DNA of 64,000 nt from Puniceicoccaceae bacterium K14. Its GTDB lineage: Bacteria > Verrucomicrobiota > Verrucomicrobiia > Opitutales > Opitutaceae. The DNA is taken from assembly GCA_022538095.1 (NCBI GenBank), contig JAKYXN010000012.1, positions 37,449 through 101,448 on the forward strand, read 5' to 3'. The notes below the pieces were generated by a model. That model did not search any database. It saw nothing but the letters and a program-made list of their open reading frames with translations, and was not told the DNA's origin. Each line of letters begins with the position of its first letter. The stretch's first letter is position 1. This document shows, in pieces, positions 17,865 through 26,610 of the stretch. The position numbers and the translations under genes were made by a program.

Positions 17865-18386
17865 CTACAAATTGGGTAAAACAGAAAACCGATCATATTT
17901 AACTAACTGCAATGCAGCAACTACCATGATTACATGTACCCCCAGCCAAGCGACTCCACCACTTTCATTCAAAAGAATAAGTCCTAGGGATAAACTGCAA
18001 TACAGAAGCCCTTGAGCAAATAACATGATTCGCGGAGCAAACCCTATAAGTACTGCAATTCCGAACAGAATCAAAAATGGCCCCAGAGCCCCTTCAAATA
18101 AATTCAACGCCCAGTTTGGAATCAATGGCTCATTCTGAAATTTCTCTAAAAGTACATCGGGCATCCCTTGGTAATGATCAATCCCGTAAGTTTTCTTAGA
18201 GATTTCAACCATCGCTCCGGTTATATCAGGTTCACCAAACTCATCCAAAAGCGGCTGCCTTTGGATTATAGAACCCGAAAACTTTTCAAGACCTGTAAGC
18301 AATGCGCGCATACCTAGCCAAATTCTTAATAGTGCGTACGAAAATACTCCTGCAAGATCTGTAGGTGAAATTAGAAACTTTAACAT
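17865..18386 (-). CDS. DoxX-like membrane protein
   Basis: This 173-residue protein has about four membrane helices, with an early conserved LRIWLGMRALLTGLEKF segment (helix followed by G-x-x-K-F) and LFEGALGPFLILFGIAVLIGF. These resemble the DoxX/DoxD and MauE-like families, some of which take part in quinone-linked oxidation. It is first in a putative five-gene operon leading to apbE. A candidate operator (18575) lies 189 bases upstream. Function is only a family-level guess. Confidence 0.65.
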   Translation of the reverse strand: MLKFLISPTDLAGVFSYALLRIWLGMRALLTGLEKFSGSIIQRQPLLDEFGEPDITGAMVEISKKTYGIDHYQGMPDVLLEKFQNEPLIPNWALNLFEGALGPFLILFGIAVLIGFAPRIMLFAQGLLYCSLSLGLILLNESGGVAWLGVHVIMVVAALQLVKYDRFSVLPNL

Positions 18387-18574
18387 TTTAGTAGTAATAG
18401 GGATATATTCAAAATTTGGATTTTATACGTAAGCGAATCCAAGCTCTTGCATAATTTGCAACGTATCTCACCCGACCGACCCATTCAGAATTATCCCAAT
18501 TCCAAATGGATACTGGCAGGTTATACTCAAGATCAAGTGTCTCTGCCTGGATCAAAATAGTCAAAATCTCGCCC

Positions 18575-18588
18575 GTTCAATAGCTTGA
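18575..18588. promoter_or_regulatory. Candidate operator TTCAAT-AG-CTTGAA (one mismatch)
   Basis: This copy of the locus palindrome differs at one base from TTCAAT-NN-ATTGAA and is itself a good inverted repeat (GTTCAA-TAGC-TTGAAC). It lies upstream of the doxX-gfo-discoidin-agl23-apbE operon and suggests that this operon belongs to the same regulon as the sugar locus. Confidence 0.5.
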
Positions 18589-18646
18589 ACAACTATGGGT
18601 TATTTAAACTCACACAATCGCCCCAGGCAACAACAGCACAAAACAA

Positions 18647-18674
18647 AGCGCCCCTTCCAAATAGAAGGAGCGCT
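18647..18674 (-). terminator. Probable terminator of the TonB receptor gene
   Basis: On the minus strand AGCGCTCCTTC and GAAGGGGCGCT pair over 11 positions (one G-U) around a six-base loop, followed by TTTGTTTTG. It begins 42 bases after the receptor stop codon. Confidence 0.7.
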
Positions 18675-18715
18675 CGTCACGGTTTATCAGATAGACCTAG
18701 CTGCCCAGTACAAAT

Positions 18716-21700
18716 TTAGAAATCAAATGTGGTAGAGAAAATGAATGTTCTGGGTGTTTGCACCTTATACAAAGCCACTTCACCTGTGGACGTTGCAACT
18801 TGTGGAAGAAGATCGTCGTCATCGAGAATATTTCGAATATTCAGCTGGAAACGCGCATTCACCTTATCGTTGAACAATTTTGTTTTATAAGAGAACCATG
18901 CATCGATATCCGTAACGCCATCATCTTTATACGGATTATCTATGTCAGGTGTGACTCGACCATCAATAATCTCCACAGGCAAACCGATGGTTCGCTCATC
19001 CCGCCAGCGAATCGCCCCACCAACTCCAAACCCTTCCAGCTTACCTTCCGTAAATTGGTAGTTATTTACCAAATTCGCTCTCCACTCAGGAACACGGTCA
19101 GTCGGTTGTCCTTCGACAGCAGTTGCTAGATCCAGAAAGTCGAAGAAAATATTCTTATCAATCCACTCTTGAACGGTCTGCTCGTCATCAACGGCAACCT
19201 GTCCATTTTCACTATTAAATGCACGATCAGAGAATTTCATCCACTCAGCGAGCCTCTCGTTTTCGATGTATTCTCGGTATGTATTCGCGATATTTGTCTC
19301 AGTAGACTCAGTCTTAGAGGCATTAAAGGAAATACGCCAATTTTTTGTGGGATTGTAAGTAGCGGTTATCTCCAACCCATCAGCGACCAGATCCGATAAG
19401 ACATTCGCTAAGAGAGCATCTGCAGTTGAACTTGTATCATAATTCTCCGGGAGCTTAAATGTACCTGAAATTGGAGGTGTCGTAGGGTCCTCAACCCAGC
19501 TAGCAAGTCGAGTCTCGATAGAGTTAAAGTCCCATCGCAAACCATCAAACTGTTGAGACGTATTCCTCGTCTGACTGTTTTCGTACCAATTTAGCTTTAG
19601 GAAAAAATTTCCATCCAAAAGTTCAAAACGCACGCCATAGTCTTCGCCTTCACCCGAACTTGGGTCATGAAAATTACCAGTAGCTACATTAAGTCCCGCT
19701 GTTCCAGCAATGCGATTGGAAGACTCATTGTAGTGGAACGATAACCACGGCAGTGGAAAAACGACAATACCTTTCGTTTCCTGGCCTCCACTTTCATCCA
19801 AGTCAGGATCACTCAAATCTGGCGCACTAAGCTTAGAGATATCCTGCTGACGGGTATTGTAAGGAGCAGGCGCGTTGTCCTCCCTTGATGTCGTGATAAT
19901 TTTGCTCTTAAAATCATCCCAACGTTTTCCATAGGTTACGACTACCTTGCCGTCCAAAAACGAACTTTGCGTAGCCAGCATTCTTCCTTCAGTCTCTTCT
20001 GTCTTAAAACTACCACCAGCCCAAACGCCGTATTCCAAAGATGGATCTGGTCGGAATGCCACAAGCAGACTGTCATAACCTGCATATGGCTCGTTATCTA
20101 ATCCGGTGACATGTTTGTTCGGATCCAAATAGAAAGTACTCCCCGCAGGGTCTGACGGGTCATCGAGATACGTTCTGTGGTAAGCTCGAAAATTCGCTGC
20201 ACTAGAACCTGTTCCTACTATTGCGATGTCATCAGGAACAGTCGGGTAGATTGAGCCTCGATAATTTTGGTTTCCTTCCTCAAGCTCGGATTTATCAACT
20301 AACCCCGCCAAATTGTGTTTTCCAAGCCAACGAGACCAGCCGTCTCTTTCTGTAAAATCCAATTCGTAGGAAGCAGTCAGACGGGCATTTTCTGAATCTG
20401 CGAGTTGCGTCGACCCACGAGACCAGCTCTCTGTGTAATACTTTCCTCGATTCGGGTTCAAAACGGGTTCAGCATCTGGATCAACTGAAGGTAGATAACG
20501 CTCGACATCGATTCTTAACACCTGATCCGAACCACGCAACCAATCTGTGAAATCTTGATCCCTAGATTCCTTTTGGTAAGCGAATTCTAAGAACAAATTA
20601 TCTAAGATTTGTTGCTCTACAAACAAAGACCCTGAATATCCATTCGCCTCAGTAACTGTCGCGCCTCCTAAATTTATATCATAAGGATAAATAGACTCAT
20701 CGGTAAGGCTTCGTCCAAAATTGTCTACGGATTCTACGCCCTCCAGTTGTTGAGGAAGCCTCGATGTGGCCCCACCCCCACGTGAATTACCTAACATGTT
20801 GTAACTTGGAATCTCTTCGAAAGCCCCAGTAACTAAAACAATACGATTGAAACCATTCGCAAAGGGTGTGGTGTTATCCTTCAAGTCTCCTTCCGCCCAA
20901 TACAAGCGAGGGTCTAACGGATCCGTGATACCCAATTCTGCCATCATTTCTTCGCGATACTCTAAATAAGGCGTTACTCCGTCCCTAATCAACGTATTCC
21001 GTGGAATATTGGCCTCACGATCAATATTTTCAATACTAGCGCGAACAGTCGTCCTTTCCCATGGCTTATAACTTAACGTAGCAAAGAATCGCTCTTTCCG
21101 ATCAAAGCTCGGCTTTTTCCAGTTTTTCTCATTTTCATATAATCCGCCTACCCGTATTGCTAATTTATTTTCTATCAGCTCGTGATTTACATTAAAATTC
21201 ATTCTATACGAATCTTCACTATCAAATCTAAAACCAATTTGATTCGCATTGGTGAAGTTCGCTTTCATTGATCCTTGATTGATAACCCCGCCAGGAGAGC
21301 CCAACCCAAAGAGAATAGCATTTGGCCCGCTGTTAAAAGTAAACCTATCGCTATTGTAGGCATCAATTTGAAATAGAGTTGGAAAAAAGTCGCGTGTCTT
21401 ACTAGCATTCGCCAAACCTCTTACGCGAGCTGCTGTATTCAATTTTTCTACACCTATTTGACCATCATCTTTAGGGTCGCCATAATACTCTCTACTGCCT
21501 TCTACGTTCAGGGAATAAAGCTGAGCATCTTCTATATTTGTCGCAGCAATGTCCTGCAAAAACTCTTCTGTCATAATGTCAACTTGAGCAGATACATTCT
21601 TCAAAGAAGTCGAAATACGGGTTCCCGCTAATGTCTGAGCTGCTCGGTATCCAAGGTCATCACCTGCATCCACGGCAAATGGACTCAATTCATAAACCTC

Positions 21701-21820
21701 TTCATCGGTTTCTTCGTCCTGAGCACTTAAACAGGCGCTCCCTGCAACACATCCAATTAGGAAGGAATTGAACCATCTAAAAAAGGTTCTTTTTTGGTCA
21801 TTTTGTATTAATATATCCAT
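18716..21820 (-). CDS. TonB-dependent receptor (SusC-like, Opitutia type)
   Basis: This 1034-residue outer-membrane receptor imports large ligands, here probably oligosaccharides. An N-terminal hydrophobic segment (FLIGCVAGSACLSAQ) acts as signal peptide. It is followed by YELSPFAVDAGDDLGY and TLAGTRISTSLKNVSAQVDIMT, the plug-domain start typical of Opitutia receptors. The plug contains GPNAILFGLGSPGGVINQ, and the barrel ends in RTFIFSTTFDF with a terminal Phe. There is no SusD-like partner in the window, which is usual in this phylum. It is divergent from the LacI gene, with a shared 249-base control region. Its position argues for sugar uptake; the ligand is unknown. Confidence 0.9.
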   Translation of the reverse strand: MDILIQNDQKRTFFRWFNSFLIGCVAGSACLSAQDEETDEEVYELSPFAVDAGDDLGYRAAQTLAGTRISTSLKNVSAQVDIMTEEFLQDIAATNIEDAQLYSLNVEGSREYYGDPKDDGQIGVEKLNTAARVRGLANASKTRDFFPTLFQIDAYNSDRFTFNSGPNAILFGLGSPGGVINQGSMKANFTNANQIGFRFDSEDSYRMNFNVNHELIENKLAIRVGGLYENEKNWKKPSFDRKERFFATLSYKPWERTTVRASIENIDREANIPRNTLIRDGVTPYLEYREEMMAELGITDPLDPRLYWAEGDLKDNTTPFANGFNRIVLVTGAFEEIPSYNMLGNSRGGGATSRLPQQLEGVESVDNFGRSLTDESIYPYDINLGGATVTEANGYSGSLFVEQQILDNLFLEFAYQKESRDQDFTDWLRGSDQVLRIDVERYLPSVDPDAEPVLNPNRGKYYTESWSRGSTQLADSENARLTASYELDFTERDGWSRWLGKHNLAGLVDKSELEEGNQNYRGSIYPTVPDDIAIVGTGSSAANFRAYHRTYLDDPSDPAGSTFYLDPNKHVTGLDNEPYAGYDSLLVAFRPDPSLEYGVWAGGSFKTEETEGRMLATQSSFLDGKVVVTYGKRWDDFKSKIITTSREDNAPAPYNTRQQDISKLSAPDLSDPDLDESGGQETKGIVVFPLPWLSFHYNESSNRIAGTAGLNVATGNFHDPSSGEGEDYGVRFELLDGNFFLKLNWYENSQTRNTSQQFDGLRWDFNSIETRLASWVEDPTTPPISGTFKLPENYDTSSTADALLANVLSDLVADGLEITATYNPTKNWRISFNASKTESTETNIANTYREYIENERLAEWMKFSDRAFNSENGQVAVDDEQTVQEWIDKNIFFDFLDLATAVEGQPTDRVPEWRANLVNNYQFTEGKLEGFGVGGAIRWRDERTIGLPVEIIDGRVTPDIDNPYKDDGVTDIDAWFSYKTKLFNDKVNARFQLNIRNILDDDDLLPQVATSTGEVALYKVQTPRTFIFSTTFDF

Positions 21821-21846
21821 AACGAGTATAGGTAGTTTGAGGGAAT

Positions 21847-21873
21847 TGTTCCGTATTCACATGAATTGGAACA
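21847..21873. promoter_or_regulatory. Long inverted repeat in the receptor promoter region
   Basis: TGTTCC and GGAACA are separated by 15 bases, and the interior holds a second short inverted repeat ATTCA-CA-TGAAT. The element lies 27-53 bases upstream of the receptor ATG. It differs from the TTCAAT palindrome and could bind another regulator. Confidence 0.4.
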
Positions 21874-21990
21874 TATGAGTTAAAAGGGATGTTGCGAAAA
21901 TGAAGATTGGGGTAAAATTAATCTTCGCAAATGGTTACTGGAGAGGGTCAGATAGTTTAACGTTTAGAACCATAAACAGGATAGCGCTTT

Positions 21991-22019
21991 TTGGATCTTA
22001 CTTTAAGATAGGATATAAA
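21991..22019 (+). promoter_or_regulatory. Sigma-70-like promoter of the lacI-type gene
   Basis: TTGGAT (21991-21996) and TATAAA (22014-22019) are 17 bases apart, a good match to the -35/-10 pattern. The start of transcription would be near 22026, which places the operator at 22042-22059 in the early transcribed region, between promoter and start codon. Confidence 0.55.
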
Positions 22020-22041
22020 TATTCTATTTCAAGATTGCCAT

Positions 22042-22059
22042 TATTCAATAGATTGAATA
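22042..22059. promoter_or_regulatory. Operator TATTCAAT-AG-ATTGAATA upstream of lacI
   Basis: This perfect 18-base palindrome (with a two-base centre) ends 10 bases before the ATG of the LacI-type regulator and follows its likely promoter. The position fits autorepression. It contains the exact 14-base core TTCAAT-AG-ATTGAA found again at 42012 and 63086. Confidence 0.75.
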
Positions 22060-22069
22060 TCGATTTATC

Positions 22070-23056
22070 ATGAAAAAAGCTTCTACCCTGAAAGAGGTCG
22101 CTTCAGTCGCAAAATGCCACCCAAGCACCGTATCATTGGCTTTAAGAAACGATCCTCGAATTCCTGAGGAAACGCGTGAGCGAATTCAAAAAATAGCAAA
22201 CGACCTTGGCTATAGCGCCAACCCGCTGGTTTCAGCTTGGGTTTCTGCCCGCAGAGCAGGCAGGCCTGTTCATCAACACGTTTCTGCAGCCTACCTCACT
22301 TGCGAAGACAATGAATTTGACTGGCCAGCGGACGAGCACTTGAGAAGCATTTTTAAAGGAGCTCAAAAACAATCGGAGAACCATGGTTTCAGGTTGACCG
22401 AATTTAGATTTCGCAATCGCAAGCAAGAGGTTGCGAGGCTAAATCAGATTCTATCTACAAGAGGCGTGAGAGGAGTCATTTTCGGTCCCACCCTTCACCA
22501 TCAGAACATTACTGGATTAGAATGGGAAAGATACTCGCTCATCACAATTGGATACGGCCTAACCTCTCCTTCACTCCACCGAGTTGCCCAAGATCATCAC
22601 GCTGGAATTACGGGGGCCTTCAGCGAATTCCTAAAAAAAGGCTATAGCCGCATTGGCCTCGCATTCACCCTACAGCACAATGCTACTAGACTCGAACGCT
22701 GGGTTTGCGTGTATCAATACGAGCAAATCCGCTATGCTAAATCAAGAAATCGTTTGCCTGTATTTAGCGCAAAAAGCAAAGATCCCATGATTGAAGCCAA
22801 AGAATGGATACAGAGCGCTAAGCCAGATGCGATAATTACAGACAACCCTTCTGCTTGGACAGAAACTGGAATACCAACACTCGGCTTCACCCATTCATCC
22901 TCTAAACCCTATTCTGGTGTCCAACATGATAATAGCCATATCGGAATTAGAGCTATGGACCTTTTAGCTTACATGGTCCTCAACAACGAACGAGGGATAC
23001 CAGAAGCGCGACAAACAGTATTGATCGAACCCTCCAGCGTTGTCAGTTCCCCTTAA
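22070..23056 (+). CDS. LacI-family transcriptional regulator
   Basis: This 328-residue protein has an N-terminal LacI helix-turn-helix (STLKEVASVAKCHPSTVSLA) with a hinge region (ANDLGYSANPLVSAW) and then a periplasmic-binding-protein-like effector domain. The family senses a sugar or sugar derivative and usually represses catabolic genes. It is the only regulator recognised in the window and has the locus palindrome directly before its start. It lies between a divergent TonB receptor and the downstream DUF6807 gene. The effector is unknown; a product of apiose-containing glycans would fit the locus (inference). Confidence 0.9.
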   Translation: MKKASTLKEVASVAKCHPSTVSLALRNDPRIPEETRERIQKIANDLGYSANPLVSAWVSARRAGRPVHQHVSAAYLTCEDNEFDWPADEHLRSIFKGAQKQSENHGFRLTEFRFRNRKQEVARLNQILSTRGVRGVIFGPTLHHQNITGLEWERYSLITIGYGLTSPSLHRVAQDHHAGITGAFSEFLKKGYSRIGLAFTLQHNATRLERWVCVYQYEQIRYAKSRNRLPVFSAKSKDPMIEAKEWIQSAKPDAIITDNPSAWTETGIPTLGFTHSSSKPYSGVQHDNSHIGIRAMDLLAYMVLNNERGIPEARQTVLIEPSSVVSSP

Positions 23057-23078
23057 CCGAATCTGCCCAGCAAATTCA

Positions 23079-23092
23079 GTCAATCCATCGAA
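23079..23092. promoter_or_regulatory. Degenerate operator GTCAAT-CC-ATCGAA
   Basis: Two mismatches to TTCAAT-NN-ATTGAA. It lies 52 bases before the DUF6807 gene start, in the position expected for control of that gene. The weakest of the listed sites. Confidence 0.35.
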
Positions 23093-23143
23093 TAGGTTAA
23101 ACATTGACCATCCCATTTAAAGCGATCGGTAGATACTCTATCT

Positions 23144-24085
23144 ATGAAGCGCATTTTAATAGTAATCCTTTTCTCCTTTAGCTTGGGCAATCCGTCTCCC
23201 GCTATTGAATTATCGGTCAACGAATCAGACGACGCTATCACTGTTTACCGAGACCTTAAACCAATTCTTAACTACCAAAAATCCGTTATGGACTCTCCAC
23301 CAGGAGAATCAGATTTATTTCAACGAAGCGGATTTATACACCCCATTTATACACCAGCAGGTAAAATCGTAACCTCAATTCATCCACCGGAAAGTATTCA
23401 TCATATGGGTATGTGGCATGCGTGGGTGCATGCTAATTTTCGCGATCGCGAAATTGATTTTTGGAATCTCAAGAAAGGGGTGGGAACAGTCCGATATGTG
23501 TCTACTTCAAAGATACAAAGGAACAAAAATACAATTGAGTTTTCCGTTAGACAAAACCATGTCGCATTGCAATTCGCCGAAAACCAAGAAGAAGTAATCC
23601 TTGAGGAGCTATTCACAATCAGAGTTTTTAGCGACGAGTATTCCAATATTTTTGACTACGAAATAGTCCAACGAAATGTTACCGACGTCCCCCTGGAACT
23701 ACCCGTTCATCGCTACGGAGGGGGCATCGCCTATCGAGCGCCTGAGAATTGGGGTGAGACCCAAGACGCCTACTTAACTTCGGAAGGACACGACCGTACA
23801 ACTGGGCACACAACCCGAGGTCGTTGGTGCGCCATGCATGGTCCAGTAGGAGATGGCATTGCTACTGTCGTAATCATGTGTCACCCTTTAAACAACGATG
23901 CTCCCCAACGCATGCGCATTCGCCCCAAAAATAGAGTATTCTTCAACTACGTGCCTACTCAAGAAAACGAGTCAAGCATCCAACCCGGCAAATGCCTAAG
24001 CATGAAGTATCGCGTTCTAACATTCGACGATAGGCCAAGCGTAAATACAATCGAGAAATACTGGAAAGCATTCGCATCTGAATAA
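23144..24085 (+). CDS. Secreted DUF6807 (PmoA-like) protein
   Basis: This 313-residue protein has a signal peptide (MKRILIVILFSFSLGNPSPA). It matches the family often annotated as PmoA-like or DUF6807: the central region has HPPESIHHMGMWHAWVHAN and REIDFWNL, followed by a beta-rich domain with FDYEIVQRN, VHRYGGGIAYRAPENWG and RGRWCAMHGP. Despite the name, no link to methane oxidation is established. Members occur widely in sugar-degradation loci of this phylum, where function is unknown. It follows the lacI gene by 87 bases and has its own weak operator. Confidence 0.7.
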   Translation: MKRILIVILFSFSLGNPSPAIELSVNESDDAITVYRDLKPILNYQKSVMDSPPGESDLFQRSGFIHPIYTPAGKIVTSIHPPESIHHMGMWHAWVHANFRDREIDFWNLKKGVGTVRYVSTSKIQRNKNTIEFSVRQNHVALQFAENQEEVILEELFTIRVFSDEYSNIFDYEIVQRNVTDVPLELPVHRYGGGIAYRAPENWGETQDAYLTSEGHDRTTGHTTRGRWCAMHGPVGDGIATVVIMCHPLNNDAPQRMRIRPKNRVFFNYVPTQENESSIQPGKCLSMKYRVLTFDDRPSVNTIEKYWKAFASE

Positions 24086-24114
24086 ATCATCCAAGGACAG
24101 CTGTCTCAAAAGCT

Positions 24115-26595
24115 TCAGTATGTATCCACAAGACTCTTCACCTTGATTTGACTAACCAAACTCTCAAGACTCAATTGTTGTTGCGGATAAATAACCACTG
24201 AATACTCAAGCTCTGGTCGAACGTGAAAGAAATTATCCGAAAACCTTGCATCCGATTCAGATAATTCTAGCCAAAGCCAAAGCCCTACAGCTTGCACACT
24301 CAAGTTCGCAGTAAAAGAGCCGTCATCGTTTTCAGATACATCAATATTCGTCCCAATGTCCTTGCGTAATTCCATATGCTTAGGCCTCGATAAGAATATG
24401 GAATTCTTGGAAGCGTGCCCATTGCACGTCTCTACTTCCAACCATACGACGACCTCACGATTCACAGCTTCAGAACACACCGACCGCAATTCAATTGTTT
24501 CCACAAACCGACTCGCATTCGCCTCCAAACACACATCACCGCCTCCCACTTGAAGCGTTTTGCCTCCTAAATCAGTAATCTCCCAAGAAACCTTCGCTTT
24601 CGTATCTTCAAGCAAATCGCTCACAAGGTAAATATCCACACTGCTTGTATCAATCTGTTCTACTCCACTCACTAATACCGGAGCGTAAAACCGTTTCGCC
24701 ATATAATGCAGAGCCTTCCAACGGCCATTATAATCGATGGAAGACCAGCTAGCAACTGGCCAATAGTCATTAAGCTGCCAATACAAACTTCCCATACAAC
24801 GGGGCTTATTTCGTCGCCAATGTTCAACAGCATAGGTAATCGCCATTCCCTGCAGGATCTGGGAAACCCACAGCGTATTGTCGAACCCCACCGGCAATCG
24901 ATACCACGATAGCATGTATTGCATAATGGTGGAATTCCCAATGCCAGAGCGTTGATGATGCTCCATCACGAAGGAAGTGATATTCCTATCCTCAAGATTT
25001 GTGTATCCATAAACCGTTTTAGGCTCAGGAAACGATTGAAAACCGTACTCGCTACAGAAACGATGAAAACTCGTTCGATACCATTCAAAGGGCTCTTTTT
25101 CATGCCAAACCGCCCAAAGATGGGCATCCCCTCGATCAGGACTTTGCGGATCAGAAAGATCCTCTGATGAATGTGGGCTCCCAGGCCAATAATTGCCGCC
25201 GGGGTGCCAACGCTCTACGACACGCATCAGAGCATCTAAAAAGAAACTCTTATAGTCTTCCTTTAACATGTGTCGGTGAGTCACGGAATCACCAATGGAA
25301 AAGCATTCTAATTCGTTGTTGCCACACCAAAGAGCTAGGGCCGGAAAATGATGAAGCCGCTTCACCTGTTCCTCAGCCTCAGCCAGGGCAGTTGCACGGA
25401 ACTCGGGTTCGTCAACCGGCGGCTTGTTACAGGCGTACAAAAAATCTTGCCAAACCAAAATGCCGTGCTCTGCGCAAAGTTCGTAGAAAAAATCCGGTTC
25501 ATAGATTCCCCCACCCCAAACGCGGAGCATGTTCATATGAGCACTAGCTGAATCCTTTATCAATCGTTCATAATCATCTCTAGTCGCTCGAGAGAGAACT
25601 GCATCTACCGGTATCCAATTTGCCCCCTTTATAAAAGTAGGTACTCCATTCACTACAAACTGGAAACTCTCTCCCCACTCATCTTCGTGCCTATCCAAAA
25701 CAATAGACCGAAACCCAATCTGCCTACTGCAGAAATCAAGGACGTTCCCCTCTTTGTCGCTAAGAATAAATGATAGCTTATAAAGAGCCTGATTCCCCAT
25801 CCCATTTGGCCACCAAAGTTCAGGATTCTTAACATCAATCGCTACCTCGTCATTACCATCAAGAAAGGGGCAATTCACCTCAGTAAGAGTTTTCCTTCCT
25901 CTTTTCAGCACTATTTTTCCCATCAATCCTTCACAAAAAACTTCGTCGTAATCGATCAATGGATTCACTTTTAGGGTAGCGTTTTCGCCATCAAGATTCT
26001 GCTGTATTTGCAAATATTCGATGCGAGGCTTAGAAAAACCCAACAATTTGATGTCACGCCAAATTCCACACGTAACCGCCTTTGTTCCCCAATCCCATCC
26101 GAAATTACAATACTCCTTTCGGATCAGCGAGTAAGGAGCTGCGACCATGCTTGACTTCCAAAAAAAGGGAATTTCACGATCATTAGCTACCGTACAGTAG
26201 TTTACTGCAGAATCGAATCGGATCGAAATTAGGTTTTCGCCTTCAATAATAAATTTAGATACATCCCATTCCCAGCTACGATGCATGTTATCAGTCTTCG
26301 CCAGCTCTTTCCCGTTTATTGTTACCGTAGCGAGCGTATCCAATCCTTCACATGAAATATTAATCCTCAAGTTCGAAACAAACTCCTTCGTAGCCACAAA
26401 ATAGCGACTGTATACCCAGTCGTTTTTTCCAATCCAGCCTTGCGAGTTCTCATTGTCTCGATAAAACGGATCCTCAATCTTGTTCGCTCGTATTAGATCA
26501 TAGTACAAATCTCCCGGCACTTCGCCTTCTAACTCTACTTTGCGATCAAGGCACTGCACTTGCCACGCTCCGTTTAATGAAAGTTCTTCAATCAT
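24115..26595 (-). CDS. Glycoside hydrolase family 2, beta-mannosidase-like
   Basis: This 826-residue enzyme has the GH2 order: an N-terminal sugar-binding-like domain (NGAWQVQC, VPGDLYYDLI), immunoglobulin-like domains, then a TIM barrel. The acid/base is E428 in CGNNELECF, and the nucleophile is E516 in FCSEYGFQSFP. The start and the SEYGFQS nucleophile motif are those of beta-mannosidases rather than beta-galactosidases. No signal peptide is visible, so it likely acts in the cytoplasm on imported oligosaccharides. It is 15 bases behind the GH3 gene, forming a two-gene operon. Specificity for mannose is a family-level prediction. Confidence 0.85.
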   Translation of the reverse strand: MIEELSLNGAWQVQCLDRKVELEGEVPGDLYYDLIRANKIEDPFYRDNENSQGWIGKNDWVYSRYFVATKEFVSNLRINISCEGLDTLATVTINGKELAKTDNMHRSWEWDVSKFIIEGENLISIRFDSAVNYCTVANDREIPFFWKSSMVAAPYSLIRKEYCNFGWDWGTKAVTCGIWRDIKLLGFSKPRIEYLQIQQNLDGENATLKVNPLIDYDEVFCEGLMGKIVLKRGRKTLTEVNCPFLDGNDEVAIDVKNPELWWPNGMGNQALYKLSFILSDKEGNVLDFCSRQIGFRSIVLDRHEDEWGESFQFVVNGVPTFIKGANWIPVDAVLSRATRDDYERLIKDSASAHMNMLRVWGGGIYEPDFFYELCAEHGILVWQDFLYACNKPPVDEPEFRATALAEAEEQVKRLHHFPALALWCGNNELECFSIGDSVTHRHMLKEDYKSFFLDALMRVVERWHPGGNYWPGSPHSSEDLSDPQSPDRGDAHLWAVWHEKEPFEWYRTSFHRFCSEYGFQSFPEPKTVYGYTNLEDRNITSFVMEHHQRSGIGNSTIMQYMLSWYRLPVGFDNTLWVSQILQGMAITYAVEHWRRNKPRCMGSLYWQLNDYWPVASWSSIDYNGRWKALHYMAKRFYAPVLVSGVEQIDTSSVDIYLVSDLLEDTKAKVSWEITDLGGKTLQVGGGDVCLEANASRFVETIELRSVCSEAVNREVVVWLEVETCNGHASKNSIFLSRPKHMELRKDIGTNIDVSENDDGSFTANLSVQAVGLWLWLELSESDARFSDNFFHVRPELEYSVVIYPQQQLSLESLVSQIKVKSLVDTY

Positions 26596-26610
26596 AACCT
26601 AGCTCAACAC

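Larger units (their letters stand above)
18387..18715. other. Intergenic region between the TonB receptor and the doxX operon
   Basis: The 329 bases contain the receptor terminator (18647-18674) and one near-consensus operator (18575-18588). No open reading frame with coding character was seen. The remainder should hold the doxX operon promoter. Confidence 0.45.

Noticed and set aside
24093..24102. Perfect palindrome GACAGCTGTC between convergent genes
   Set aside because: No loop and no T-tract, so it cannot be a terminator hairpin; as a single 10-base palindrome it may be chance.
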